Source: Prunella strophiata
Lineage: Eukaryota > Chordata > Aves > Passeriformes > Prunellidae
Direction of reading: 5' to 3'
DNA: 64,000 bases
Assembly (NCBI GenBank): GCA_036583965.1
Contig: JAZBQD010000022.1
Location: forward strand, 3,713,285-3,777,284
The position numbers and the translations under genes were made by a program. The notes beneath the pieces were generated by a model, which saw only the letters and a list, made by a program, of their open reading frames with translations, made no database searches and was not told where the DNA came from. Below are positions 1 through 31,045 of this stretch, in pieces (positions within the stretch are counted from its first letter, which is position 1; each line of letters begins with the position of its first letter).

Positions 1-3000
1 TGGTGTCATTTAAGCACCAAAGTGCCTACAAAAACTTTAGTTCTTGTCATTTAAAAAGTCTTTAGAGGAAAAGCATGTTGAAGTCTGAGTTCCAGCTCAA
101 TAAGCATGCTGGGCAGCCTTGCCCTTGCACTGTCTTTAAAGAAGGCTGATTTTGTTATTAGTCAATGTCTGCAAATGCAAGTGTTTCTGTGGGCTTCATA
201 GCTGCTTGTGTCTTTGCACTGCTGTGTACAGTGACACAAATCACAGTTCTGAATAATCTTGCAAAAGTCCTCTTTGCTGAGTTAAGAACTGTGTGTTTAA
301 AACTCATCTCTTCAGATGGAGTGAGTCTGGTGGGGGTTTTTGGTATCCTCAAATCTCACTTGCAGGCCAGGGGTGCAGCCTGCCTGACCTGAGGGTCTCT
401 CCCTGTGAGGCTGAAGGGCTGGGGCTTCCCAGAGTTTTCCCAGGCACATCTTTTACCTGCTGCATGTTCTGAATGATGCTGTTTAATATTTACCATTTCC
501 CTTCGAGGGGAGGCACTTGTGCAGTGGGGTGTGGGTTTCCAGCCAAGCCCTGCTGCACTCCTAGAATCTCACTCCTCCTCCCAGGAGTAATCTGGGAGCC
601 TGATCTCTCTTGTTGACAGCACAAACAACTTGGGAGTCAAATCCCTCTCCTCGGCAGCAGCTGAGTGATGTACTGAGGTCTCATATTTCAAAGGCTTAAT
701 TACTTTTACAAAATATATTACTCTGTCTTCTTTAGTAAGCTATCAGGTGCTTTCAGCACAGGCAGGACTACACTTTGCTAAATAAATGAACAGAGAGTGT
801 TTTGCATCTCAGTGTTGTTGATTGTTTCTCTTTAATCCTGGTTGCTCCTTCTTTGCTAATTTGCCAAATTCATTGATCCTCAGTGGGCTTCCCAATCATT
901 ACCACGAGCCATATGTTTTGTTTTGTACGTGGTGTTGCTTTTTTTGGGTTTTGTTTTGTTTTATTTCAGTTTGCCACATTATTCTTTAGTAGTAGCCCAG
1001 AACTCTGTTGCAAGCAGTGGAGTTGTGGGAGTTGGGAGGGAGCCATTGTGTGCTGTGCTGCTCAGTGAGCTGTCAGGACGTTTTGGAAGGGTCTGTGCAT
1101 CTCCAGCTTTTCATTCCACGGGATCTTACTGAGACATCAGGGTTGTTTTGTCAATCATTAGTGCTTGCTGGAGGTGAAAAACTTTCTGTGGCACACTAAC
1201 TCTTTAACCCACTTGTTGCTAATAAATTCTTCTGGAGAGCAGTGCAGAAATTCTCTGTAATGTGCTGTGTTTTCTAGTAGTCCTTTTCCCTTCTTCTTGA
1301 TAAGATACTGACTGAAGAAACTACTCACCTCTGTTTGGGTTCCTTATCCACCTTTCCAGGCCTTGGTCTCTTTTCAGCAGATATTGTCATATTTGGAAGT
1401 GTTTCAAGCAGTATGGATGACCTGGTCAGAGGAGTTTTATTTTTCTTCTTTCCTGGGAGCAGGGTTTTCTCCTCTCCACCAGCATTGCAACAGGTGTAGC
1501 AAAGACAATCTGAGGTGAAATTTCTGTGCTTGAGGAACCTGTGAGAAATTTCCCTGATCCCATTTCCTGTCAAACTTTGGGATTTAGACTTGGTGTGATT
1601 GATACCTGTCTACTTTGGGAGTGATCCTGTTTGCTCCTGCCTTTCCTTTAAAAAGAGAGCAGCAGGGACAGGAAAGGATTTCTGTTCCACTCTTGAAGTT
1701 TACACTTGGAGAGCTTTCCTGACACAGATGCACTGGCACAGATGTACAGGCTGAGATGTTCTTCATTGTGACTGACTTTCCTGTTGTAACCAAACCCTAC
1801 TTGTATTGAAGAAAATTCATATTTCTCCTTCTGGTACTTTGTCTTTTCAACTGCGCTGCTCATTCTTGTGTAACATCACAGAGGGTGCCAGGTTGGGGAT
1901 CTCCCTTTCTCAAAACCCATCTGAGATAAATCTGTTCTCTAAAACTGCCCTGGTCCATTGGTTTGGCTATAAGCAAGTGCAGAGTTTGCAGTCCAGAGCT
2001 TTTTGCTGGGAGGGGCTGTAGGATGTAGCTGCCTTTTTGCTTACCAAGGCTGGTTTAGGAACCGTTTTGTGCTGTGAGCTGTAGTGAAAGTGGAGCACGT
2101 GTGTGTAAGAATTGTGTCTGAGTTTATTGGAGAATGCTGTTCCTTCCTGGAAAGCATTGCTTTTTGCTGTTCCTTCCTGGAAAGCACTGCTTTTTGCAGC
2201 TTTTCTGTTGCTGCTACAGCCGTGCTCGGGGTCTGTGAAATAATGTTGAAGTGCAGCACTTCAGTGAAGAGAGAGGGAATGTTCCTCTGAGTTTCCCCTG
2301 GAGTGAGTGGGAGTATTATGGATCAGCCAGTGTGTTGAAAGTGTATTCCTTTCCTGGGCAGGAACAAGCCACATGGGAATTAATTGGGATTCTTGTGTCC
2401 ACACTGTCATGGTCATATTTCCTTGGACTTGAGCTTCATCCATATGCAGGAGCTCTGAGCAGCTTAGGGCTTGTGTGCTCTAAGCCGTGGGTGCTCTCAG
2501 CAGGAGCTGTGCTGGGGAGGCTGTGTCCTCCTGTCCATCTGCCCTCAGCACTCTTCCCTGGGGCTCAGAGGCAGTAGGGAGCACCTTCCCCCTTCTCCTG
2601 AATCAGCAGCCTCTGCTCCCTCCATAGGGAGGGGTAAAAGACTTTAAGATCCAAATTTTTCTTTTTTTACAGACAGTTTGGGGATTTAATTTAAACTCAG
2701 AAACTACTTTGATGCTCTCTAAGGGAGTGACAGCAGCTTAACTACCACAGTTTGTTCACAGCTCAGCTGACCTGGAGCTTCCTTGCATAGCTGAGCAAGT
2801 TTATGGATCTACCCAACCTTAGCAAAATCACTTTTCATGGGAAGTAGTAGACCCCATAGAGCCTTTTGTACTTGTGTGGCTGTGTTTGCTTTAAGTTAAC
2901 ACACGGAGTTATTCCAGGACAATGTGCTTGTTCAAACACAGGGCTCTTCAATTGCTGTGGAAACAGATAAAGCCAAGCTGGTGGGAGTGTGCACAGGGGA

Positions 3001-6000
3001 TGAGTGGTGGTCTTCAATGGCAGGGTGACTGGTGTAACAAGTGGCTGCTCTGCCTGCAGAGCTGCAGTAATTCCCTTGCTGTGTGGGGGCTCTTACCCTG
3101 CCCCATTAGCAGGTCTGACATTACTGTGGCTCAGCTAACAAGCAGTATATTTATGTCATGGTAATTCAATCCCTTTCATTTCATCCTTCATCCCCTTAAA
3201 CTGACTTGATTGTCGTGTATTGATTTTAGGTGGACTTTGCATGGGAAAGGTGCAGTGCTGTAGTTGTAAACTCAGAGCATGATTTAAACCAGAGGCAGCT
3301 CATCCATTTTTACTACACTTGTAATGCTTTTTACTACTTTTGTAATGCTATTCCTGAAATGAATCTGTTCTTTTTCAAAATAGTAACTTTAATCATTTAA
3401 TGCATAAAAACAAATTTAAAAGTTAAGTAGGAGAAAGTGTTGGAGTGCAACAAGTGCTACAGGGGAGGTTGTTGATGAAGATATTTTCTCTAATAAATCA
3501 CTTTGGTTCTGCTCTGTACAGTGAAATGCTTCAAAGAAGTTACCAGATGGATCTGGGTCTGTTTATTAGAAGTCTGTCGATGTTTGCATGGAGCTGCCCC
3601 TAAGGAGAACATCTGTAGCACTTGTAAATCATATTAATAATGCTGATATATGGCCTTGCCGAACTGGTGGTGTAAGGGAGAATTGCAGTGTAGGTTCTTA
3701 GCTCCACAGAGCAGGAAACAACCCTTTAAATGGGTAATACAGAGGAATTAAGTGCTACTTGCAAGGGCTCTGTATTTTATACTTTGCTCAGAGTACTTTC
3801 TGTATTTGGTTTCATAAAGAGGAGGTGATCTTCCTGTTTCTGTAGCATCTTAAACTCAGCTGGAAGTGGAATTTGATGGTATCTAACCCCCCTCCCTAAC
3901 AGGTGGCACTAAAGACCTTTTGGGTATTGTGGTTTAGCTTTTAGAAATGTTTTTAAAGAGTGCTGCAGTGTGGGCAAAGGGATAAAGCAGATGGCAGTTT
4001 TAGCTTTGCACTTTCTTCCAATGACAAGGAGTGTTGTACTTAATCAAGAAGTTGTTTCCAGAAACCCCAGTGATGGTATCTGAACACCCTGCAAATACAA
4101 GTTCCTTTGTGCTCTTGATTCTTTTATTCCCCTTTCCTTAAAATTGGTGCAACCATACCACTGAGAAGGCGTTAATCTATAAATGTGTGGGAAAAGGCTA
4201 ATGAGTTTAATTGCAGATGGCAGTGGAAATATTGATATCTCCATTTTCCAAGTGGGGGATAACCAGCCTGCAGCCTGGGGTGTCAGACCTGTCAGCAGGC
4301 TGGCTTGTAGCAGGAGTTTTTGTAATTCTGTGCAGGTACAGCAGATGCTCAGAGATGCTCTGCCCAGCAGGGAAGTAGTTGAGCTCTTGTGGCTTTTTCT
4401 TTTCATTTTTTAGACTTTTCTTCAAAAAGCTTTCTGTCCAATAATCTCTCTTTTTGGAAATCAAAGTGCAGAGAAAGAAACAATCATGACAAAACCTGTT
4501 GTAGAAAGGCTCTGTGTCCTTTATTCACTGCATGCTCAATCAAACAGAGCGAGTTTGAGGCTTTTCCTTATGCTGTAAAAGTACACAGAGCACCAGATGC
4601 TGATTAAAAAGAGGAAGGGCTGACTTTTTCAGGACTCAGATGTTTAACTGTGCACATCACATCCTTTAAAAATCAGAAAACGAGGGTGTAGATGTAAAAT
4701 AATCCCACTGGGAGTTCTGGACCCTGTATGGGTGTTGCCACGTTCTGCTTTACTGGCTGTACCTAAATGCTGCTGCTGTGCACGCATCAGCTGAAACCTT
4801 GGGGCAAGGGCCAGAGTGTGTGTGGGTTTTTTTGTTCTTATTTCAGTTAGTTTGGTTGGTTTTTAATCGTTTAAAAAACTGAAATATAGTGTGTTGACCT
4901 GAAATTGGCAAAAGTTTGCTGGAGTCACAGGATGAATGGTCAGGAGTGTCACTGTTGGAGAAGGGAGGCTGTAAAGGAATAGGGGAAATATGGGAAATCA
5001 GGAGGCAGAGCCTTGAAGGAGATGGGTTATGATGCTTTAGCCTGTAGTTCAGAAAAGTAGTCTGGGTGTGATCCAGCATTTAACAGCAGCCTGTGGTCAA
5101 TCACATTTTTAAACTGCATGAAACAGGGAGCTTTCATTTCAGTCTCCTTACTGTATTCATCCCTCCTTTCTGTTGCTGACTTTCTCTGCTTTTGCTTTCT
5201 CTCAGAGGGTCTAGGTTAGCTGCCTGTTTCCTCTTGCAGTTTATCTGCTCTGTAGTATTTATATCTGTTTCTATCCACCAATTTTGTTTCCTGAAGGAAC
5301 ACAAGCAGAAGCAGCCCCAGGCTGACTTCTGCTGGAGCCACTGAGTATCAGGTTAAGACTATTCAGCATTATCATCCAGTTCTGAAATGATTAACAGCCT
5401 CAGGCCTGCTGCTTGTCCAGCATGGACCTGTTGCTCCTGCACTCACAGCTGGGTGGTTTCTTCTTAACAGCTCTCAGAAAGTGAGATTTTTCTTTTGCTC
5501 CATGTGCTGTGGCAGCTCCATTTTCTGATGGCTGGGCAAGCAGGAATTCTGAGATTCCCTGCTACTGAGATCTGTTACAAGTTCAAGCTGAAGGAATATC
5601 AGCTTGTCACATAGTTTGTCTCCCGCTTTCAGAGCAGTTGGTGGTGCTGATGTGAAGGATACTTAGGGTGACTGTGGTTCAAATCCAGGTGAGGAAATGG
5701 ATTTGTAGTTCTGGTTTTCTTGGAGTATGGATTTGAATGCAAAACAAGAGGTGAATAGAAGTGGAAGAGTAGATTCTGTCTCTTTGAAGCTTAAAGTGAT
5801 AGCAATTCCAGAAGCACAGAGAGGTGGAATAACAAAGAAGGCATCCAGCAGACAGCATTTGTGCCAGTTCTGAATTTGCAGAATTGGCCAGCCTGCAAAA
5901 GTTGTGACTGAGTCTGTGGAGTCTTTTGCTGTGCCCATCAGCAAATCTTGAATTTGGGGTCACCAATAGTTTTCCACTCCTTGGCCAACTTTCATGTAAA

Positions 6001-9000
6001 CATGGAGATACCTCTTCTGATTAGGTTGCAATTTCTTTTTGTGCTGTTCTAGGAAACACCCCTTGCCCTTGTGCAGTGGGATTTCCCTTGCTGGGATCCT
6101 GTTCTGCTCAGGGAGAAGCTGCTTCTCCAGGGCTGGCTGGCACTGACTCCCTCAGCTCTCCCAGCTCTTGTCACTGAGACAGTGGCAGCACCCACACATC
6201 TGATCAGCCTGACAGGAGTCTCCAGCCCCAGATAGGCAGCACTGAACCTCCCTTGCCATTTTACCTCTCTCTAACAGCTGGGAGAGGAATTGACTCAGGT
6301 AGAGAAACCACAAAGTGTGCAGAGCTTAAGTTTGTTCCTGCCTGTGCTTAAACCTTCCTTAGAAAGAGGTTTATCTTGATTGACCAATTAGTTGTATCTT
6401 GCAGGTGATAAGTCTGCAAAACCCTCTGTGGTGAGGTGCTGAGCCACAGAGACCTTGCAGCTGAGTGAGAGGGGAAAGCTGCTGAGCACTTTGCAGGATC
6501 AGGCTTGAAGTGATTCCTGAATCCCAGAGGACTGGGCTGCTGGCTGTGTTGTGGTTTGCACTGCACTTCCAGTGTGCCCTCAGCCACATTCCTGCCTCCC
6601 TGAGCTCTCCTGCCCCTCGTCCTGCTCCTGACAAGTTGAGAGCATGGATGGTATGTGGCCATGTGCCAGCACCTTCCCAGGGCTTCCTTTTTGCCTGATG
6701 TCCCAGGCTGCAGGGCTGCTGCTGCACGGGGGCTTTTGGGGGGCTGCAGTCACCCCTACAAGTGCTAGGAGTTACCAAATAAGTGTACAGTGCACTGGAT
6801 AAGAGAGGAAAATCTGCTCTAAGCAGGATCTTTCCCCTGTAAATTTTGGCTGTCTGGTTTCTCCCTGGCTCTGCCCCCCATTAGGTGTTGTGGGTTCAGC
6901 CCTGTGGGTCACACAAGGTAATTCCATTGCATCTCCACCTTTCCCCTCTGGGGGAAAAATGGCACGAGCAGACTCTGCCCAGACATGTGGTTATCCCAAA
7001 CACTTCACTTGCTATGCCAAATCTCTTATGTAAAAGCCTAACAGTTTTTTTTTTTTTTTTTTTCCATTGCCATAGAGGTGTAATTTGTGTATCTTGTGAG
7101 AGGCACAACCACCAGCATTTTCCTGTTAAGCACCTACCCATTCCCATCCTGTTGATTTGGATGTGCAAGCCACTAGCTACTCCAAGTACTCTGGAACCTG
7201 TTCATAGATCTTTTTTATTACAGCTTAGCATTTGTTAACTTTCTCGTGGTAGGCCACCCAGTTAATTTTAAAGTACCTCCTGGCTGATTTTTTGCAAGTA
7301 CAGTTCAGCTTATCTGTGTCCAGACCTTACTGCAGTCAGGTCTCAAAGCTGGCTGAGCTCCTTCAGTCAGGAATCCAAAACAGAGTAAGCTGTGTAACCA
7401 CTCACTTTTCCTTCCTCCTGTAGCCTTTTTAGCAAAACTCTGTAACTCAGAAGCTTGCACAAAACCAGCATAGTCTGAGTTGAAATTTGCCTCTGTGTTT
7501 TCAGAGGACCACAAAAAGCAGGGCAGGAAGAGATGTCCAGAGGTCATTCTGTACTCCCCAACTCAAAGAAAGGTCAACCATGCCTAATTTATTACTGACA
7601 TTGGTCTCTTAAAACTGTTCTCAAAGCCAAATTCAAAGCTATGAAAATGAACTTGGTTTAGTGTTAAACATCACTCCCTGCACTTGAAACTGCAGCCTTT
7701 AGAAATCAGTTGAGCCCCATTTGATTTGTGTGTGACATGCAGCTAAATTGCTGCTCAGACTTGATCAGAGGGTGCTTCCTGTGGCATTAGTGACTTGGAG
7801 GGGAGAAATACTCAGAAATGATCAGAAAGTCCATCACTTTATTTGAGGTGCCTAACAGTGTTCATAAATCTCCAGTGCTTTTATTAAAGTGACTTTTGGC
7901 TACCCCTGGGTTTGAAGGCATCTCATCAGGGATCTTACAGCAGCATGACTTGCTGGAAGCACTGAGTAGGCATCAAAACTGAAGGCCTTTGAAATTTCCA
8001 GTTACTCCTGGCTGATTTCCATACCTACTGGTTAGGAGCCCACAGGCTCCTTGCTGAGGAAACACCTGCTCTTATAATAGCCAAGGAGAGACCAAGGGTA
8101 GGAAAGCCATCTGCATAATCTAATGAGCATTAAACCAACCAAGTCAAAAGCCAAGGAACTGACTTAATCTGCTGTGATCTTTTCCCCTCCCTCATGCAGA
8201 GGTGAGCTCAGGACACAGTTGCATCTTCCCAGGCTCAGGATGTTATTTGGGTGGTGCTCAAAATAATATGCATGAAAAGCAAATCTGTGATGTGTGGAAT
8301 TAATGATTTAGGGAGACAGCAAGGATGGCTGAGTGGACTTTCAGAGTGCTGCAGTGTGCCATAGGGGCACTAGGAGCCAAATTGCCCAGCTCCTGCAGTG
8401 AAGCAAAGTGTAAATCCCAGTGTCTTGAGGGAGTGGCATGTTGTGTGTAGTGTGTCTGTCTGCCAGGGCAGGGTTGGCTGATAGAGCAACTCGTCTGTCC
8501 TCAAGTCTTGCTCTCAAATTGCACATCCCTTATGTTTAAAGACACCATCCCTGCTGATGTGTTAGTAGTCACTGAAAGCTGCCTGAAGTTCAGTTCCTGT
8601 GTGGGGCTGGGAAGGGAAGGAGGAGGAGAAGGGGGCATCCACAAGTTTTGTTTCCTTCTGAGGAGACTGGAGGGATGCTGATGTAGCCCTTAATTTTTAC
8701 AGCCGTAGAATGAGATGGGTACAACCCTCATTAATAACCTTACCAGACTTTCTACTGAGGTTTAGTAGTGCTAAACCTTTCCTGCAGAGAAAGTCTGGGT
8801 GATGTGACCAAGGCTGGGCTGCTGCTCTGACATGGTAGCACATGGTGGCAAATCTGATCAAACTTCCAATTGTTGGGAAAAAAGAGACTGAGAATCAGCT
8901 TTGGAGGCTGCAAGGAGCCAATGTGGGGAAACAATGCATGGAGCAGCAGCTTGGAGGATCCTGCTCTGACTGCCCTGCTGGCAAATTTTGGGTCTGACTG

Positions 9001-12000
9001 CTGACTGGGGGGCTCTGGGCAAGTCACCTCACCATGGTGTAAAGTGTGAGTTGTGAGCAGCAGCCCTTTTGAGGAATGAACATGGTCTTTGTGTGTGCAG
9101 AGTGTGAAGTGCTGAGGGACCTTGGTCTCTGCCCAGCCTCTGTGTGCTACTGTAATGTAAATAAAAATGTGCAGATAACAGCGAGGTCAAGGAACATCTC
9201 TCAAACTCGATAATTTTCCCTGATGGGAAGATTTATGTGGCTGCTTCTTTGCCTGAGCTGGAATTCTGCCAGATGTTGATCAATGTCCAAGTAACCATGC
9301 AGAAATACTATACCAAGGGGGGAGGAAACCAAGGAGCTGTTGGACTGCCAGGCTGCCATAAAGCTTGCTGTAAGTTTGCAATCAAAACAAAGCCCCATCG
9401 GGTCCTGCACGGGGGCAAAGCATCCGTTAAATGTTGGGCACTGCCAAAGGAAGTGGCAGAGCCGTTGGCTGGAGCAGCAGGAGAGCTGGCACACTGCACA
9501 CTTCATGGGGCTTCAGAGCTGCTTTTAAAATAGCCCCCACCACTGCAGACAGGAAAATGTTATGCTGCTAGTGCAGGGAATTATTTACATGTTTTCTCCA
9601 TGCCAGGTGTCTCTCCGCTGACTGACCCTGTGTGAGAGACTCTGTGGGAGAAAGGATTTTTTTTTTTTTAAAGAAAAAAAATCCATCCAACCTAGCTGGG
9701 TTTTTTTGATGCCTGGTTTGCCACACTGAGGTTGCAACTTAGCAGAAAAAGACTTAAACTCCAGGACTTAAAACCTCCTCTCTTTGAGGTTTTGGGTTTT
9801 GTTTTTAATTACTGTCTCAGATTGAATAAGAAGGAGAAGCAGTGTTCACTCTTAGTGTATGACAGCACTTTAGGGGTGTATTTTAAACTTGCAATATCAA
9901 AACTACTTGTGCAGACAGAGAAGTCAAGAACAGCTCCTGCTACTTGAACATTACAGGCCTGAGGAACACGATAAGTAGTGATTTAAAAATTAAAATTTAA
10001 GAAGTTATTACTGCAGGGCTAAAAGAAGTCTCACATTAGCCCCTCACTGGAAGGTGCACGTGGTGTCTGGTTTTGGCAGTCTCCACTCCAGGCTTGTACA
10101 GTACCTTGTACAAGTGATGTCCTGAGTCACTGTCCCTAATAGTTGAAGTGTTTATTGATACCAGTGCAGTTTCAGGGGGTGCTGGAGTGCTCAGACAAGA
10201 GCTGTGTGGTTCAATTCTACCTATAGTTCTGGGACAATTTGTAGAAGCTTGCTTAATTTTTGTCTGTGGGTCTGCTAAAGTGTCCTCTTGGGTGATTTGT
10301 GTGGTAATTTGGGATGTCAGATGGTCAGGGCTCTCACTTCCCTCACTTACTACATTATGTTTCACATAGGACTAGATTTCTCAGGCATTAATTATCTTTA
10401 TTCAAAGTCATTGCCTTTTGGACATTTCCAAAGCATTTTTACCCTCATCTTCCAGATTCCTTGTCCTGCTTTTGACATTCTTAAAAATGATACCATTTTG
10501 AGTTTTTAAAGGTAAAGTAATGGCTGTAGAAGCAAATTCTTAGTTTTAAAAATTACAAAGTGATTCTAGTATCAAAGCAGCTTCCCCAGCAAATGGTGAG
10601 GAAGCTGCTGGACCAAGGGTTAAAGGTGCAGTGAGGCACATTAAAACTTTATTTATGGCAGGACAGTACTTCCAGTGCTGCCAGATAGTCCAGGTAGCTA
10701 TTTCTGTGTTCTGCAGGATCCAGCAGTTCAATGCCAGTGCTGCTGGGAGGTTTGGAGCCACTTTTGGGTGTAAAAACCAGTGTGTTGGAGCATGCGAGTT
10801 AAAGAGGAGCAGGGAACTGACCAAAGTTGGCTGTCATGGTTCTGCCCCTCCTTGTTTTGGTAATGTTCTTAATTAAAATCCTTTCTGAGTTGTGTCACTG
10901 ATGACTGTTCCATCCTTTCATGTGGACTGTACAAGCCTTGTTTGAGGATCAAAATGGCCCTGTGGGGAGGCAGTGCCTGTCCCAGGGAGTTTTCTCTGCT
11001 GGGTGGGGACAGAAAGGAGCTCCCATTATCTCCATGGCACAGATGAGGAGCTGTGGGGTGAAGATACTGAAAGCCTTGGCTAAGGTCAGGGAGAAAAGGT
11101 CTGAGAGAGGTAGGAGCTATGGATCTATGGTTTGTTGAATTACAGTTCTGGGATTTAATACAAATTAATTAAAAATCCTTATCAAACTGGAGTTTGAGAG
11201 GTAGGACATCAGGAAATTGAAATGAAAAGAGAATCATATTTAGCCTCAGGTTATTTAAAGGGAAGACTTAAGTTACACTGCCTAGTTTCAAACTTGTGAC
11301 CCAAATGCTCTCTAGCAGTAGGAATTGCTCTCTGTGGGTGTTTTATTTCCCCTCAATCCTTGCACTGGATTCAGTTTGTTAATCAAGAAGACAGCAAACA
11401 AAATGCTTCAGTGGTGGTCACCAGGGGCCTGCAGCCAGCCTTGCATTCTCTGGGATGATGGATGTTGCTCAGAAACCTGAATCCATGCAGGGAGCTCCCC
11501 AGAAGGAGACTGAGTGAAACTTCCTAATTATCTTTTTTTCTGTTGTTTTTAATTCTTTGTCCATTTACCCCCCTCGATCTGAAGATTGAATTTTGCAATG
11601 TTTCTGCTGCTGCTTTGACTTGATGGAACACTGGGAGAAAATCTTTCCCCAAATCTGGAATCCCAAGTAACATTCTAGTTACGAAACTCCTTGTCCAGGA
11701 GATGCCAGCATCCCTTTTGGCTGCTTGGTGATCACCCTGCCTGTCACCAGCAGCATGAGCACATGAGAAAACCAGTCCTTTTGGAACTAAGCTGGGCTCC
11801 TGAGTTATCCAAAACCAGAGACCAGAAGCCTGATTCTGGAGCTATACCTAAATCCATGGCACAAGAGAGTCCTACTGGCATTTTTCTCCATCCTTGGAAT
11901 ACAGTGGGTGTTGTGAAGAAATGGTGGCAGCAGCAGAACTGGACTTGGCTGTTTCCTGCACAGATAATCACATGTATTCACACAGGGGTTTGGTTTAGGT

Positions 12001-13311
12001 TTTTAGCAGTTCCCTCCCTCTCTGCTGCAGATCTGTTTGTTTGTACACAGCTATTTTGGTCAAATTTCCCTGAAGTTAGGTATGTGTTTACTTTTTGCCT
12101 TCATCTTATCAGCAGCTCACAGGGTAAGTTGATGTTCTATATTTAGTCCAGATATTCAGTAGAGATGATTAGGGCTGTATTAGAGCAGAGGTTTTTGGGT
12201 TTTTTCCTAGGATGTCTCCCTGCTTTTTCATTCCTGTTTTGCTGCAGCTTCTGTCCCTGCTCTTGTTTCTCTGTTCAACCAAGAAGTGTATGTCAGAGTA
12301 TTTGTATGGCTTTCTAAACACATTTGAAATAATTTGCCCCTAGAAAGTGACTGTGGTCTGTTTACCATGAGAAGAGTAGCTGCAGTCCTGATGTGAGCTG
12401 AAATATCCAATGTTTATGGAAGATGACATAGCAAAGCTGTTTACCATATGCTACACAAGGCACAGTGATACTGGGCTATTTTTACCTCTGCAGTTTGCAG
12501 AGGGAAAACCAGAGTACAATAATGCAATTTATGTATTCTCCTCTATTTCAAGTGTGTCTGTGAGAGAGAACATGACAGCACTGTCTGAGCCAGGTCATGG
12601 GATATCAGTATAACACCAGTTATTATTTGAGCCTGGATCCCTCAACTTTAATATAAAACTGGGGTCAAAACCAGTCAGGTGCATGCAGTAAGAGGCATAA
12701 TAAGACATTTATGAGATTCAAAGTGCAGATCACTTCAGGTTGGGCTGTTTCTGGTGACACCTTTCACTCTCAGCAGTTCACAGCATCTCACTCTGCCACT
12801 TCTTACATTTCCCTGGACTGAGCTCCTCTGGCAGCTGTTGTCTGCTCTTCATTATGGGATTTCAGACCACCCCTTGCACCAGAGCAGAGCCCTGTGAGCT
12901 GACTCGGGGCCAGGCAGCATGGGTCTAGAGACAATGCAGTTCAGTTTACATGGAGCTGGAAGCTATGGATTTAGTGCATTCATGGGAGTCTGCATTACAT
13001 CCTAGCTGTATTCTCTGAGTGGATTCTTAGGTTGCCCCTAGTGTTTTCTTGACATGAAGATTCTCTCTGAGCCAGCTTAAGCAAGAACCAGTCCCATGAA
13101 GCTTGCTGTGCCTTCTGCAGGCTTTGAATTTGGGAATTACTGTTCCACTGTCTCTTGGGTCTTGAATTGTTCCCATCTCCACAATAAACTGTGTTACAGG
13201 AACAAAGTCAACGGGGCAAAGAGCCTGAGTTTAAACACTGTCCACAGAAGAAGTGTCTCAACCTGCCTGCTTGAAAAATCTCTATTTACACCCTACCCTC
13301 TCTCTCTCTAG
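1..13311 (+). other. BRD3: Non-coding stretch upstream of BRD3 coding exons, probably intron 1
   Basis: No exon, CpG island, RNA gene or intact mobile element was recognised. The composition is AT-moderate with few CpGs, unlike a BET promoter, so the BRD3 first exon probably lies left of the window. Open frames here are short, overlap on both strands and resemble no known family. Small items seen are a 30-bp tandem duplication at 2135-2199 and a poly-T tract near 7047-7063. The stretch 9200-9535 is unusually poor in stops on both strands. Confidence 0.55.
2135..2199. repeat. 30-bp direct tandem duplication
   Basis: Two copies of a unit beginning TGCTGTTCCTTCCTGGAAAG start at 2135 and 2165 and differ at one position (CATTGC or CACTGC). 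A recent slippage-type duplication in non-coding DNA. Confidence 0.85.
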
Positions 13312-29611
<16,300 letters not shown>

Positions 29612-31039
29612 GCTCGGACACTGGGACACAGCTCCCAAACGGACACCCCCTGCTCTGCAGTGTCCCCTCCCCTCCTTATCCCCCCTGCTCTCAGCCACGG
29701 TGGGCAGGTTTTATCCCCTCTCTCTTTACTCTGACTTGTTTTTTATTTTATTTTTTAACTCAGTGTTACAAAAGGTATTTTCCATTTTTTTTTTTGGGGG
29801 GGGGAGGGAGGGGGCTCTCTTTTAATAGGTCAAAGATCTTTGAGTGTGTGTGTGTGACTAGACTTTATGACAAATAGTTCCCTTTGCATAAAGTCTCTAA
29901 AATTTACATTTATCTGGAGAAAATTGGTCGAAAATGGAAGAACTTTGAGCTCTTAGCAGGAGATAAATAGAAAATTCTGCAAGGTTTGTAGTACATTTCC
30001 CTCCCAGCCCTTCCCTCTCCCCAGAATATTCTCTTTTAATAAGCCTGCCTGGCTCACACAAGGTAAAAACCATCTTTTTTTTAAAGAAATCTCTGTAAAA
30101 TGGTACTGTATCTGAAAGATGTTAGCTTTTGAACTAGTTGGTGTATTTGTTATTAGCACTAGTATTCTTAATCTCCAAGTCTACAGTGTGATGAAAATGT
30201 CAGATGCTATCATCTTTTTACATAAAAACAACAAAAAAAATCCAAAAAAATTCTCATGTACTGTGGATTGCTAACATGCTTTTTTTTAAATCTTGGTAGA
30301 GGCATAGGCACCTGTTCAGGAAGGTCTTGAAGCATGAATTTAACTTTTAAGCACACGAGCAATAGAAGTGGTTGCATTTCTTGGTTTTCCACTCAAAAGC
30401 TTCACTTTTCCTGGGGATTCATTGGGAAGAAGGGAGCAAGGGACACACTCAAGTTTCTTGGGAATGTTGGTTTTTACCATTAAATAGATAATTTCCAGGA
30501 AATGGGATGCTCTCTATGAAAGTTTTCAAGGAGTTGACAGGAGTTTTTTTGGCTGGGAGTTGTCAGCTGGAGCCTGGACAAGTCATGTGCCCATTACTGG
30601 GCACAACTTGGGCATTTCCTCCATGACAAACACCTCAGTCTGGGCTTAAAATAAAGCAGCACTTGAGCTCCAGCTGAGGCTGAGCTGGCAGGGGAAGTGG
30701 AGAGGGATTTTGTGTGTGTTTGGGCTTTTTGCTTTTGACTTTGCTTTGGTTTTCTCCCTTCTCCTCATCATTCTGGTAGGGAGCTCCTAGAAAGTGGATG
30801 CTCCTCCTGTGTCAGGCAGGGTTCAAGTTCCAGGCACTGAAATGTTTTACCTCAATGAAAAGAAGAAAGAGGGGAGGGAGAAGAAAAAAAAAGCTTTTTT
30901 TTTTTTAAAGCTTGCTATTTTTTTCAGTCCAGCCTATCGTTTTGACCTGCACTGCTGCAATAACCCTGGTTTCAGTGTCCCTAATTTCATGTATATACCA
31001 TGACTTTATTTATTAAACACCATTGCTTGTTTAAAGTTA

Positions 31040-31045
31040 AATAAA
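31040..31045 (+). terminator. BRD3: Candidate proximal BRD3 poly(A) signal
   Basis: Canonical AATAAA in an AT-rich context about 1.4 kb after the stop codon. Use is not known. Confidence 0.4.

Noticed and set aside
5660..5690. tRNA B-box-like GGTTCAAATCC at about 5678
   Set aside because: The flanking bases do not form a T-arm stem and there is no A-box at the right distance upstream.
10036..10369. Opposing ORFs of 109 and 73 codons
   Set aside because: Considered a decayed retroelement fragment, but no protease, polymerase or other domain motif is visible and the neighbours are ordinary intron.
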